From positions 1 through 55,638 of the forward strand of contig CAZWEZ010000009.1 of the NCBI GenBank assembly GCA_964632795.1: a stretch of 55,638 nucleotides of DNA. The letters are read 5' to 3'. The translations under genes were made by a program, and so were the position numbers. Numbering within the stretch: the stretch's first letter is position 1; the number at the start of each line of letters is the position of its first letter. The notes under the pieces were generated by a model that was given only the letters and a program-made list of their open reading frames with translations, was not told the DNA's origin and did no database searches. Below, in pieces: positions 8,634-15,725 of this stretch. Origin of the DNA: CAZWEZ01 sp964632795. GTDB taxonomy: Bacteria; Pseudomonadota; Alphaproteobacteria; Rhodospirillales; 2-02-FULL-58-16.

Positions 8634-9709
8634 GAGGCGAAGGCATATTCTTCGAAATCGAAAACGTGACCAAGCGCTTTGGAAACGTCGCCGCCGTCGA
8701 CGGCATATCGCTGAGCCTGAAGGAGAAGGAATTTTTCGCCCTCCTCGGGCCGTCGGGATGCGGCAAGACGACGCTCCTTCGCGTGGTCGCCGGCTTCGAA
8801 GCCCCCGACGAGGGCCGGGTGCTGCTGGACGGCAACGATCTGGGCCTGATCAAGGCCAACCACCGGCCGATCAACCTGATGTTCCAGTCCTACGCCCTGT
8901 TTCCCCACCTCAGCGTCCACGACAACGTTGCCTATGGCTTGAAAATGGAAGGCGTGCGGGGCGCCGAGTTGAAACGCCAAGTGGCCGACGCGCTTGAGAT
9001 GGTCCAGCTCTCCGAAGTGGCGTCGCGCCGTCCCTATACCCTTTCCGGCGGCCAGCTTCAACGGGTCGCCCTGGCCCGGGCGCTTATCAAGCGGCCCAGG
9101 CTGCTGCTGCTGGACGAACCCCTGGCGGCGCTCGACAAAAAGCTCCGAGAGCAGATGCAGTTCGAGCTCAAGAAGCTGCAGCACGAAGTGGGAATCGCCT
9201 TCATCGTCGTCACCCACGACCAGCAGGAAGCTCTGGCCATGGCCGACCGCATCGCCGTCCTCAACGACGGCAAGGTCGAACAGCTGGGCTCGGCGCAAGA
9301 GCTTTACGAGCGGCCCAACAGCCATTTCGTGGCCAATTTCATCGGCACCATGAACTTCTTCGAGGGCAAGGCCGTCGCCGGTGGTGTCGAGGTCGCGGGC
9401 CTGGGCACCCTCAGGGGCGTTTCCGGGGACGGCGAGGCGGCGGGGACAGCGACGGCGGCGGTGCGGCCCGAGCGCATCCGACTCCACGGCGCCGAGCCCG
9501 AAGCAACGGACGGCAATGTCATCGCCGGCCGGGTCGAGGGCTTCACCTACCTGGGCAACGTGGTCAGCGTGTTCATCCGCGTCGAGAGCCAGGAGAAACC
9601 GCTCACGGTGCTGGTCGACAACCTCGAAGCCCACACCCTGGCCCTGGAACCCGGCGCCGCCGTCTGGTGCGCCTGGCCGGTGGAGTCGACCCGGGTTCTG
9701 GTGCGTTAA
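8630..9709 (+). CDS. potA: ABC transporter ATP-binding protein, polyamine type (PotA-like)
   Basis: 359 aa. Walker A is GPSGCGKTT near residues 41-49, the Q-loop lies in NLMFQSYALFPHL, the signature is LSGGQLQRVALARAL, Walker B is LLLLDEPLAALD, and the switch His is in VTHDQQEA. The C-terminal third is a TOBE-type regulatory domain (residues about 250-359, with AVRPERIRL). The start overlaps the potC stop by four bases. The gene ends one base before the convergent GcvT-like gene. It energises uptake by the PotBC channel. Confidence 0.93.
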   Translation: MRGEGIFFEIENVTKRFGNVAAVDGISLSLKEKEFFALLGPSGCGKTTLLRVVAGFEAPDEGRVLLDGNDLGLIKANHRPINLMFQSYALFPHLSVHDNVAYGLKMEGVRGAELKRQVADALEMVQLSEVASRRPYTLSGGQLQRVALARALIKRPRLLLLDEPLAALDKKLREQMQFELKKLQHEVGIAFIVVTHDQQEALAMADRIAVLNDGKVEQLGSAQELYERPNSHFVANFIGTMNFFEGKAVAGGVEVAGLGTLRGVSGDGEAAGTATAAVRPERIRLHGAEPEATDGNVIAGRVEGFTYLGNVVSVFIRVESQEKPLTVLVDNLEAHTLALEPGAAVWCAWPVESTRVLVR

Positions 9710-9710
9710 A

Positions 9711-10811
9711 CTACATGGCGTGGAGCTGCTTTCGTTGGGGGTCGACGAAGGGGATGGGGGCGGCCTTGGCGCTGCACTGCACGTTCGGGCCTTTCAGCTC
9801 CAACGCCGTTCCCTCGACGGCGGTGGAGGGAATGAGGTGGACCAGGGCCAGGGACTTTCCGAGACGGCGTGAATAGGCCGGCGTGGTGACGTGGCCGACG
9901 GCCTCGCCGGCGATGGAGAGTTCGGCGCCGTGGTCCACCACGTCGTCATGGTCGGCGATGATGCCGTAAAGCTTCACCTTCTCCTTGCCCTCGAGTTCGA
10001 AGAGGGCCTGCTTGCCGCGAAAGTCCCCCTTGCGCCGCGACACCGCCCAACCGAAGTCGACCTCCCAGGGCGTATTCTCCTCGGTCGCCTCCGCCCCGTA
10101 GGCCATGAGCCCGCTCTCGATATGGACCATCTCGAGTCCGCCGAACGAGATCGGCCTGAGTCCGAGGGGTTGACCGTGTTCCATGAGCCCTTGCCACACC
10201 TCGACGACCTGGTCGGCGCCGACATAGATTTCATACCCGCGTTCGCCGGAATATCCGGTGCGCGAGATCATCATGTCCTTGCCGAGGAGGGTGGTGTTGA
10301 CGTGGTGGCAGAAGACCAGTTCGCGGAGATTCGCGCCGGCATGGGCGTCGAGCAGTTCCACGGACTTCGGCCCCTGGACGGTGATCACATGCGTGTCGTC
10401 GTCGCCTTCGACGTCGAGATTCCGGCCCCGGGCGTATTCCCCCAGCAGCTCGCGGGCGGGACCGATACTGCTCACCACCAGGAAGTGATCCTCGGCGATA
10501 TGGTAGATGTAACCGTCGTCGCAGAAGTGGCCGTCGTCCTTCAGGATCGGGCAATAGCCCGCCTTGCCGACGGGGATCCTGGACATATCGCGGGTGACCA
10601 GGTAGTCGACGGCGGCCAGTGCGTCCGGTCCGCGGACATGGATCTTGGTCAATGCCGAGGTATCCCACATGCCGACGGTCTGGCGAATCGCGTCGTGCTC
10701 GAGGTGCGGGTCGCACGGATAGGCGAACGCCACGGCCATGTCGTTCCACTCTCCCATCTCCGCGCCGAGCGCGCGCACCGTGGCGTCGAGCGCCGAAATC
10801 CGTTTGGCCAT
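9711..10811 (-). CDS. GcvT-family aminomethyltransferase-like protein (folate-dependent)
   Basis: 366 aa; ATG 10811 follows a GAGGAG site. The GcvT fold is recognisable: VGMWDTSALTKIHVRGPDALAAVDYL at the start, ITVQGPKSVELL, SRTGYSGERGYEIYV, a helix carrying the conserved Glu in MVHIESGLMAYG, and the C-terminal barrel beginning RKGDFRGKQALF. GcvT-fold enzymes move a one-carbon unit from an amine or methyl donor to tetrahydrofolate. No gcvH or gcvP lies nearby, so glycine cleavage is unlikely. Its place between an amine transporter and a divergent glycosyltransferase suggests demethylation of an imported compound. The substrate is unknown. Confidence 0.82.
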   Translation of the reverse strand: MAKRISALDATVRALGAEMGEWNDMAVAFAYPCDPHLEHDAIRQTVGMWDTSALTKIHVRGPDALAAVDYLVTRDMSRIPVGKAGYCPILKDDGHFCDDGYIYHIAEDHFLVVSSIGPARELLGEYARGRNLDVEGDDDTHVITVQGPKSVELLDAHAGANLRELVFCHHVNTTLLGKDMMISRTGYSGERGYEIYVGADQVVEVWQGLMEHGQPLGLRPISFGGLEMVHIESGLMAYGAEATEENTPWEVDFGWAVSRRKGDFRGKQALFELEGKEKVKLYGIIADHDDVVDHGAELSIAGEAVGHVTTPAYSRRLGKSLALVHLIPSTAVEGTALELKGPNVQCSAKAAPIPFVDPQRKQLHAM

Positions 10812-10893
10812 GTTCGTGTTCTCCTCGTAATGTAGGTGGAGGGCGAGTCGAATGTGGGTTACAAAATAACCGTCAGGCAGGGAGAATTTCCAG

Positions 10894-12183
10894 ATGAGTG
10901 AAGGCAAGACAATCGCATTTTTTCCGGAGGCTTGCTATGGACCGGCGCTGAACTCCGTCGGGATCGCCCAGGCGTGCGAGAAACTGGGGCACAGGGCGGT
11001 CTTTCTGACCGACCCGGGACTCTCCGGTGTTTACTCGGGCTATGGTTTCGAGGAACACGCGGTCAATATGTCCGAGCCGATGTCGCCCGAGGAGATGGCC
11101 AAGTACTGGACCGACTTCATCGACGGGCACATCCCGAATTTCGGCAAGACACCCTACGATCAGATCGACAACTACGTGAAGGAGTGCTGGGCCAATATCG
11201 TCAATACCTCGGTTTGGGCGGAGAAGGACCTCCCCGGTGTTATCGACCGGGTAAAGCCGGATCTGATATGCATAGACAACGTCATCCTTTTCCCCGCCTG
11301 CAAGCAGTACGGCGTTCCCTGGGTGCGGATCATCTCTTGCAGCGAGAATGAGATCACCGACCCGGATATACCGCCCCACCTCTCCGGTTGCGGCGAAAAC
11401 GATCACCAGGCCCACAAAGCCTATTTGGATCGCTTCAACGAGGTGATCGGTCCAATTCACGCGGATTTCAATGAATTCCTGAAGGAATGCGGCGAAGAGG
11501 CCTATCCCATCGGTGAATTCTTCGAAGCCTCTCCCTACCTGAACCTGCTGCTCTATCCGGAGCCGGTGAGATTCAAACGGCGGAATCCCCTGGATCCGAA
11601 GCGTTTTCAATATCTGGAAGGCTGTGTGCGCCAGGACGCCCCCTACGAGATTCCGACGTTCGACCGCGACAACGACGGGGCGTTGATCTACCTCAGCTTC
11701 GGCAGCCTTGGATGCGGCGATACCGATCTGCTGAATCGAATCATCGAGGAGATGGCGAAGCTTCCATACCGCGTCCTGGTCAACGTCGGCGACTATCTCG
11801 ATGCCTATCGGGATTTACCGCCCAACGTTCACGTGCAGGAGTGGTTTCCCCAGCCGACCGTGATTTCGAAAATGGATCTGGTGATCCATCACGGCGGCAA
11901 CAACACCTTCACCGAATGCCTGTACTTCGGCGTCCCGGCGATCATCATGCCTTATGTCTGGGACGGCCATGACAATGCCACGCGGGTCCAGGAAACCGGC
12001 CACGGCTTCAAGATGCACCGCTCCAACTGGCAGCCGGAAGAGCTGAAGGCCAGGATCGAAACCTGCCTCAACGATACCGCCATCCAGGCCAAGATGGCGG
12101 CGACGTCCGCTTACATGCATCAATCCAATGGTCCGGAAAGGGCCGCCGGACTGCTCGATCAGTTGCTGAAGGATCACGGCTGA
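10894..12183 (+). CDS. Family-1 (UGT/MGT-type) glycosyltransferase
   Basis: 429 aa with a GT-B layout. The N-terminal half begins KTIAFFPEACYGPALNSVGIAQAC. The C-terminal nucleotide-sugar domain starts near residue 245 (DGALIYLSFGSLG) and carries the UGT signature region FPQPTVISKMDLVIHHGGNN, then EC..FGVPAIIMPYVWDGHDNA. Enzymes of this type glycosylate small acceptors such as macrolides, terpenoids or lipids. A ribosome site CAGGGAG precedes ATG 10894. The cupin gene downstream overlaps by one base. The acceptor is not known; operon context suggests a diffusible small molecule. Confidence 0.88.
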   Translation: MSEGKTIAFFPEACYGPALNSVGIAQACEKLGHRAVFLTDPGLSGVYSGYGFEEHAVNMSEPMSPEEMAKYWTDFIDGHIPNFGKTPYDQIDNYVKECWANIVNTSVWAEKDLPGVIDRVKPDLICIDNVILFPACKQYGVPWVRIISCSENEITDPDIPPHLSGCGENDHQAHKAYLDRFNEVIGPIHADFNEFLKECGEEAYPIGEFFEASPYLNLLLYPEPVRFKRRNPLDPKRFQYLEGCVRQDAPYEIPTFDRDNDGALIYLSFGSLGCGDTDLLNRIIEEMAKLPYRVLVNVGDYLDAYRDLPPNVHVQEWFPQPTVISKMDLVIHHGGNNTFTECLYFGVPAIIMPYVWDGHDNATRVQETGHGFKMHRSNWQPEELKARIETCLNDTAIQAKMAATSAYMHQSNGPERAAGLLDQLLKDHG

Positions 12184-12548
12184 TGGCGCATCGCGGTCTC
12201 TCGTCATCGGCGCCGCACGTCGCCCCGGCGGCCACCGTCGGCGACCTGACGGACTTTGGCGATCAACCGGATATGGTTGAGGGTCAGTCACACTCCAGCG
12301 GCATATTGCTGTGGGCGAGCGACGATAAAAAATCCGAATCGGGGTTATGGGTGTGTACGCCCGGAACCTGGCGGTTGAGCCTGCCTGGCGATGAGCTGTG
12401 TCATTTCATCTCGGGCCGCGCGACCTATACCAGCGACGACGGCGAGGTCATCGAGGTCACCCCCGGCACCGTGGTTCATTTCCTCGAAGGGTGGAGCGGC
12501 CGGTGCGTGGTCCATGAAACCATTCGAAACGTCTACATGCTGCGCTAG
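12183..12548 (+). CDS. Cupin-domain protein (DUF861/cupin_3 type), copy 1
   Basis: 121 aa; start overlaps the glycosyltransferase stop by one base (TGATG). A single beta-barrel of the ureidoglycine aminohydrolase/EutQ-like cupin_3 class is suggested by SGLWVCTPGTWRLSLPGDE, CHFISGRATYTSDDGEVIEV and the closing strand GRCVVHETIRNVYMLR. Such small cupins often act as isomerases, lyases or sensors in small-molecule pathways. It is clearly paralogous to the next gene. Confidence 0.85.
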   Translation: MAHRGLSSSAPHVAPAATVGDLTDFGDQPDMVEGQSHSSGILLWASDDKKSESGLWVCTPGTWRLSLPGDELCHFISGRATYTSDDGEVIEVTPGTVVHFLEGWSGRCVVHETIRNVYMLR

Positions 12549-12556
12549 GGGCACCG

Positions 12557-12901
12557 ATGAAAACACCCGTGCTGAAAGACCCGCGTACCGTCGCCGCTGA
12601 AATCGACTGGGGCGTCATTCCGACGATGATCGAGGGCGAATCCCATAACTCCGGGATTCTGATCCATGAAGGTCCCGACGGCGAATCAGAGACCGGCGTG
12701 TGGATCTGCACGCCGGGTTACTGGGAGTGTCATGTGACGGCGGACGAGTTCTGTCATTTCCTCGAGGGACGCTGCACCTACACCCATGAATCCGGTGACG
12801 TCATCGAGATCGTACCGGATACGGCGGCCTTCTTTCCCAAGGACTGGAAAGGCACCTGCCGGGTTCACGAAACCATCCGCAAGGTCTATATGATCCGCTA
12901 G
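12557..12901 (+). CDS. Cupin-domain protein (DUF861/cupin_3 type), copy 2
   Basis: 114 aa, starting 8 bases after copy 1. The two share the same strand order and many residues: GVWICTPGYWECHVTADE, CHFLEGRCTYTHESGDVIEI and GTCRVHETIRKVYMIR here. The pair probably arose by tandem duplication and may form a heteromer. It is the last gene of the glycosyltransferase-cupin operon; no strong terminator is visible after it. Confidence 0.85.
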   Translation: MKTPVLKDPRTVAAEIDWGVIPTMIEGESHNSGILIHEGPDGESETGVWICTPGYWECHVTADEFCHFLEGRCTYTHESGDVIEIVPDTAAFFPKDWKGTCRVHETIRKVYMIR

Positions 12902-13421
12902 GAGCATGGCTTCCCCGTCACTGTCGTTCCGATACGTGGCGAATTGGAGTTTACGGTTACAACTGCCACATCCAGCCATTCCCAGATGGTGCCCTGGTCC
13001 AAGGTCACGACCGTTACCGTGGAATGCGGCGCGCGGATCGGTGGGTCAATGATCGTCGACGTGAATCGATATCAGATGTGAGTCAACGACCGTTTTGATG
13101 CTGTGGACGGCTCCCGCCACCGGCATCGTGAACTTCCGGATATGGCTAGAAGCAGCGGTTCCAGGTTACCACGGAGCATAGCAGCTTTACCCCCGAAACC
13201 AGACATCCGCTCGATCGCAATGGGGCAGGGTCACGCTTCCTGGGCAAGAGGTCACGCTTCTCCTTTGTAACCTCTATGAATCAAGGGCTTAGGGAAGCAA
13301 AGAGGTCACGCCTTTCTGCGTGGCCGTCCACAGAATAAACGATGCAGAAGGCCTAAGTTCTTTCGTGTGATTTAGCGCGCCGCTGTGCTTCGGCGTGGGT
13401 TACACGGAAGAGGTAAGGACT
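12902..13421. other. Intergenic junction with three direct repeats
   Basis: No convincing gene is present. From 13227 to 13316 the motif RGGTCACGCYT occurs three times in the same orientation (near 13228, 13249 and 13303). AATCAAGGGCTTAG at 13279-13292 resembles the sequence that follows both tRNA-derived att copies (near 15436 and 26550). The stretch is probably the seam between the metabolic block and the second integration module, and the repeats may be binding sites for its HTH proteins or integrase. Confidence 0.5.
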
Positions 13422-13649
13422 ATGAAGAATCTTGACCAGAAGGAACTAGCGGAGCGCTGGCTGATTTCGCCGCGCACGCTAGAACAATGGCGCTGGCAAG
13501 GCCGGGGACCACGATATTTGAAGATCGGTGGCCGCGTCATCTATCGGTTATCGGACATCGAAGCCTTCGAGGCGGCCAACCTCCACGCCAACACAGTCGG
13601 CCCCGTCGACGGCGGGATTCAAGAAGAACCTAGCCATGGCATCCGCTGA
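13422..13649 (+). CDS. AlpA/MerR-like helix-turn-helix protein (excisionase type)
   Basis: 75 aa from ATG 13422, with GAGGTAAGG upstream. The DNA-binding domain is typical of helix_turn_helix_17/AlpA: LDQKELAERWLISPRTLEQW, then GPRYLKIGGRVIYRLSDIEAFE. Proteins like this start integrated-element operons and act as excisionases or activators of integrase genes. The next open frame overlaps its end by 14 bases. Confidence 0.85.
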   Translation: MKNLDQKELAERWLISPRTLEQWRWQGRGPRYLKIGGRVIYRLSDIEAFEAANLHANTVGPVDGGIQEEPSHGIR

Positions 13650-13812
13650 AACCATCGCCAAGGGGCTCAGCGGACGTAAGAACGGTGCGGGCTGGATGGC
13701 CCGTTGTCCGGCCCATGACGACCGCAGAGCTAGCCTGACGATCATCCTGACGTTAATCGACACGGCCTTGAAGATACAGGCGTCAGCATTGCGTGAGCGG
13801 GGTCCAGCGTGA
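13636..13812 (+). pseudogene. Truncated phage-type DNA primase (zinc-finger N-terminus only)
   Basis: 58 codons. The first 35 match the start of P4-like primase/toprim proteins, ending in WMARCPAHDDRRASLTI, part of a CHC2-type zinc finger. After that the frame turns into unrelated sequence and stops at TGA 13810-13812. Full primases of this class exceed 300 residues, so most of the gene has been deleted. The gene order HTH, primase, HTH, integrase is common in integrated plasmid-like elements. Confidence 0.6.
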
Positions 13813-14288
13813 GCAGCCACCACCCAAACCATCGCTTGGTGAAGGTCTACCGGACCTACACGGTGGAGGAGATCGCCCAACTCTTTGGGAAGCACAAGAA
13901 CACAGTCCGTAATTGGCTCCGGGAGGGGCTCACGGTGATCGACGACAGGCGTCCGGCTCTCGTCCTGGGCTCCACCCTTGTCGCGTTTCTCAAGAAGCGG
14001 CGGGGGCAAAACAAGCAAAAGCTAAAGCCGGGAGAAATCTATTGCGTGAGATGTCGCGTCGCCGTTAGGCCAGCGGGCGGAATGGCCGACTGCGTCCAAG
14101 TCACTGACACGACCGGCAATCTCCGCGGCATTTGCCCAAGTTGCGATTTGCTCATACACCGCCGTGTCAGCCTCGCCAGGATCGATGCCGTAATTGGCAA
14201 TCTGGAGGTCACGCTTGAACGCGCAGGGGAGCACATAAGGGGAAGGGCCGTTCCCTCCCTAAATTGTGGCTTGAGCGAAGGAGCGTAA
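13809..14288 (+). CDS. Helix-turn-helix protein of the integration module with zinc-ribbon-like segment
   Basis: 159 aa from GTG 13809, overlapping the primase remnant. Residues about 13-50 form a HTH (YTVEEIAQLFGKHKNTVRNWL). The middle carries two CxxC pairs, CVRC near residue 79 and CPSC near residue 114, which could bind zinc. Similar proteins regularly precede tyrosine integrases in alphaproteobacterial elements. It ends five bases before the integrase and probably helps recombination or regulates it. Confidence 0.75.
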   Translation: MSSHHPNHRLVKVYRTYTVEEIAQLFGKHKNTVRNWLREGLTVIDDRRPALVLGSTLVAFLKKRRGQNKQKLKPGEIYCVRCRVAVRPAGGMADCVQVTDTTGNLRGICPSCDLLIHRRVSLARIDAVIGNLEVTLERAGEHIRGRAVPSLNCGLSEGA

Positions 14289-14292
14289 CCCC

Positions 14293-15393
14293 ATGACGAC
14301 ATACAATGCCCGAAACGAGCGGATGAAGCGGGAATACCTAATATTCTTGAAGGAGGCCAAGCGCCGGAATGAGGCATCTGTCGACGGCGTGGTAGCGGCC
14401 TTGCACCGGTTCGAGGTCTATACCGGCTTCCGCGACTTTCGGCAGTTCCATATCCAACAGGCGATCGGGTTCAAGCGGCACTTGGCGCAGGAGAAGAACG
14501 CACGCACGGGCAAATCGCTCAGCAAGGCGACGATGCACACGATACTGTCGGCTCTGAAAGCCTTCTTTCAGTGGCTGGCGGGGCGGCCCGGCTACAAGTC
14601 TCGGCTCACCTATGCCGACTCGGAGTATTTCAACCTCACGGAAAAGGAAACGCGAGAGGCCAAGGCCCATACCGAACGCCCGGTACCGACCATCGAGCAA
14701 ATCTGCCATGTCCTTGGCCTCATGCCGGCAGAGGCGGAGATTGAACGACGAAACCGGGCTCTTATCGCGTTCACGCTGCTTACGGGTGCGCGAGACGGGG
14801 CGATTGCGTCGCTGAAACTCAAGCATATCGACTTGGTCGAGGGCCGCGTATTACATGATGCTAGAGAGGTTCGAACAAAATTTTCCAAGTCCTTTCCGAC
14901 CTACTTCTTCCCGGTAGGGGACGACGCACGCCGAATCGTGCAAGAATGGGTCGATTTTCTGCGAACCGAAAAGCTGTGGAGCAACGACGATCCGCTCTTT
15001 CCCGCGACCGAGGTGTCCCAAGGCAACAATCAGCAATTCCGCGCGTCGGGTCTGGCTCACTCGCACTGGAATACGTCATCGCCGATTCGCAATATCTTCC
15101 GGAAGGCGTTTGAACTGGCCGGCTTGCCCTACTTTCATCCGCACAGCTTCCGAAAGACGCTGGCGCAGCTGGGCGAACGTATCTGCCGGACGCCCGAGGA
15201 GTTCAAGGCTTGGAGCCAAAACCTGGGGCATGAGAAAGTAATGACGACTTTCTCTAGCTATGGTGCTGTTGCCACCTCTCGCCAAGCTGAAATCTTCCGC
15301 CGACTTGGTCAGCCGGACCGGCCTGATATCCCGATGGAGGCGTTGGCAGAACAGCTCCGTCAGATCGCAGCATGCATGCCGTCAGGTTCATAA
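14293..15393 (+). CDS. Tyrosine recombinase/integrase (tRNA-fMet specific)
   Basis: 366 aa. The N-terminal SAM-like core-binding domain covers about residues 10-110. The catalytic domain shows Arg in LLTGARDGAIASL, the HxxR box HPHSFRK, His in NLGHEKVMTTF and the nucleophile Tyr in SSYG. All key residues are present and the frame is intact. The last codons and the stop lie inside a tRNA-fMet 3'-half sequence (15379-15431), showing which gene this enzyme targets. The second recombinase type in the island suggests that a separate element was captured. Confidence 0.93.
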   Translation: MTTYNARNERMKREYLIFLKEAKRRNEASVDGVVAALHRFEVYTGFRDFRQFHIQQAIGFKRHLAQEKNARTGKSLSKATMHTILSALKAFFQWLAGRPGYKSRLTYADSEYFNLTEKETREAKAHTERPVPTIEQICHVLGLMPAEAEIERRNRALIAFTLLTGARDGAIASLKLKHIDLVEGRVLHDAREVRTKFSKSFPTYFFPVGDDARRIVQEWVDFLRTEKLWSNDDPLFPATEVSQGNNQQFRASGLAHSHWNTSSPIRNIFRKAFELAGLPYFHPHSFRKTLAQLGERICRTPEEFKAWSQNLGHEKVMTTFSSYGAVATSRQAEIFRRLGQPDRPDIPMEALAEQLRQIAACMPSGS

Positions 15394-15431
15394 CCGGAAG
15401 GTCGTAGGTTCGAATCCTACCCCCGCAACCA
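15379..15431 (+). other. Attachment site: 3' half of initiator tRNA-fMet
   Basis: The stretch holds an anticodon loop TTCATAA (CAT), a T-arm with GTTCGAATC and the end CCCCGCAACCA, which is characteristic of bacterial initiator tRNA. The anticodon stem has one A:G mismatch and there is no 5' half. The integrase stop codon TAA is the last three bases of the anticodon loop region. It is either an unused attP or one end of a nested element; no second copy is visible in this window. Confidence 0.8.
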
Positions 15432-15725
15432 GTAAAAACAAGGGCTTAGCCGAAACCGGCTAGGCCCTTTGTCATGCAAGGGCTACCTTGGGGCTACCCA
15501 CGAGAGTAATTTTGATGAGCCGTCAGTAGCCATTCGGCGGTGATTTTTTTTGGACTGTCCTAGCCAAGCGGTTTGCCTGGGCTAGGATGGTGGGATGCCC
15601 CATCCAACGGAAACGTTTTTACACGGCCAAGACCCGAAGCGGACATTGATCTTGACCAGCAGTCGTGACCCGAACCCACGAGGTGGTCCACCGCTTTAAA
15701 AGGTGCTTACCCCAAGACGCAGTCA
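15432..15725. other. Region between the fMet att site and the STAND gene
   Basis: Apart from the terminator, it contains paired repeats AGGGCTACC and GGGGCTACCC (15478-15500), which look like integrase arm sites. It also holds an 8-bp inverted repeat TCCTAGCC/GGCTAGGA (about 15556-15588). No gene is supported. Confidence 0.45.
15441..15468 (+). terminator. Rho-independent terminator carried with the fMet att site
   Basis: AGGGCTTAGCCG pairs with CGGCTAGGCCCT (12 pairs, one G-T) across an AAAC loop, directly followed by TTTGTC. Its position ten bases after the tRNA CCA suggests it was copied from the original tRNA-fMet locus; here it would end the integrase message. Confidence 0.75.

Noticed and set aside
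9711..10811. DMSP demethylase DmdA or glycine cleavage GcvT
   Set aside because: It shares the fold, but the text differs from DmdA as remembered and no gcvH/gcvP is present, so no specific name was given.
12902..13421. CRISPR array at the three repeats
   Set aside because: Repeats are only about 11 bases, unevenly spaced, and no cas gene is nearby.
15379..15431. Functional tRNA-fMet gene
   Set aside because: Lacks the 5' half and has an anticodon-stem mismatch; it fits an attachment site.
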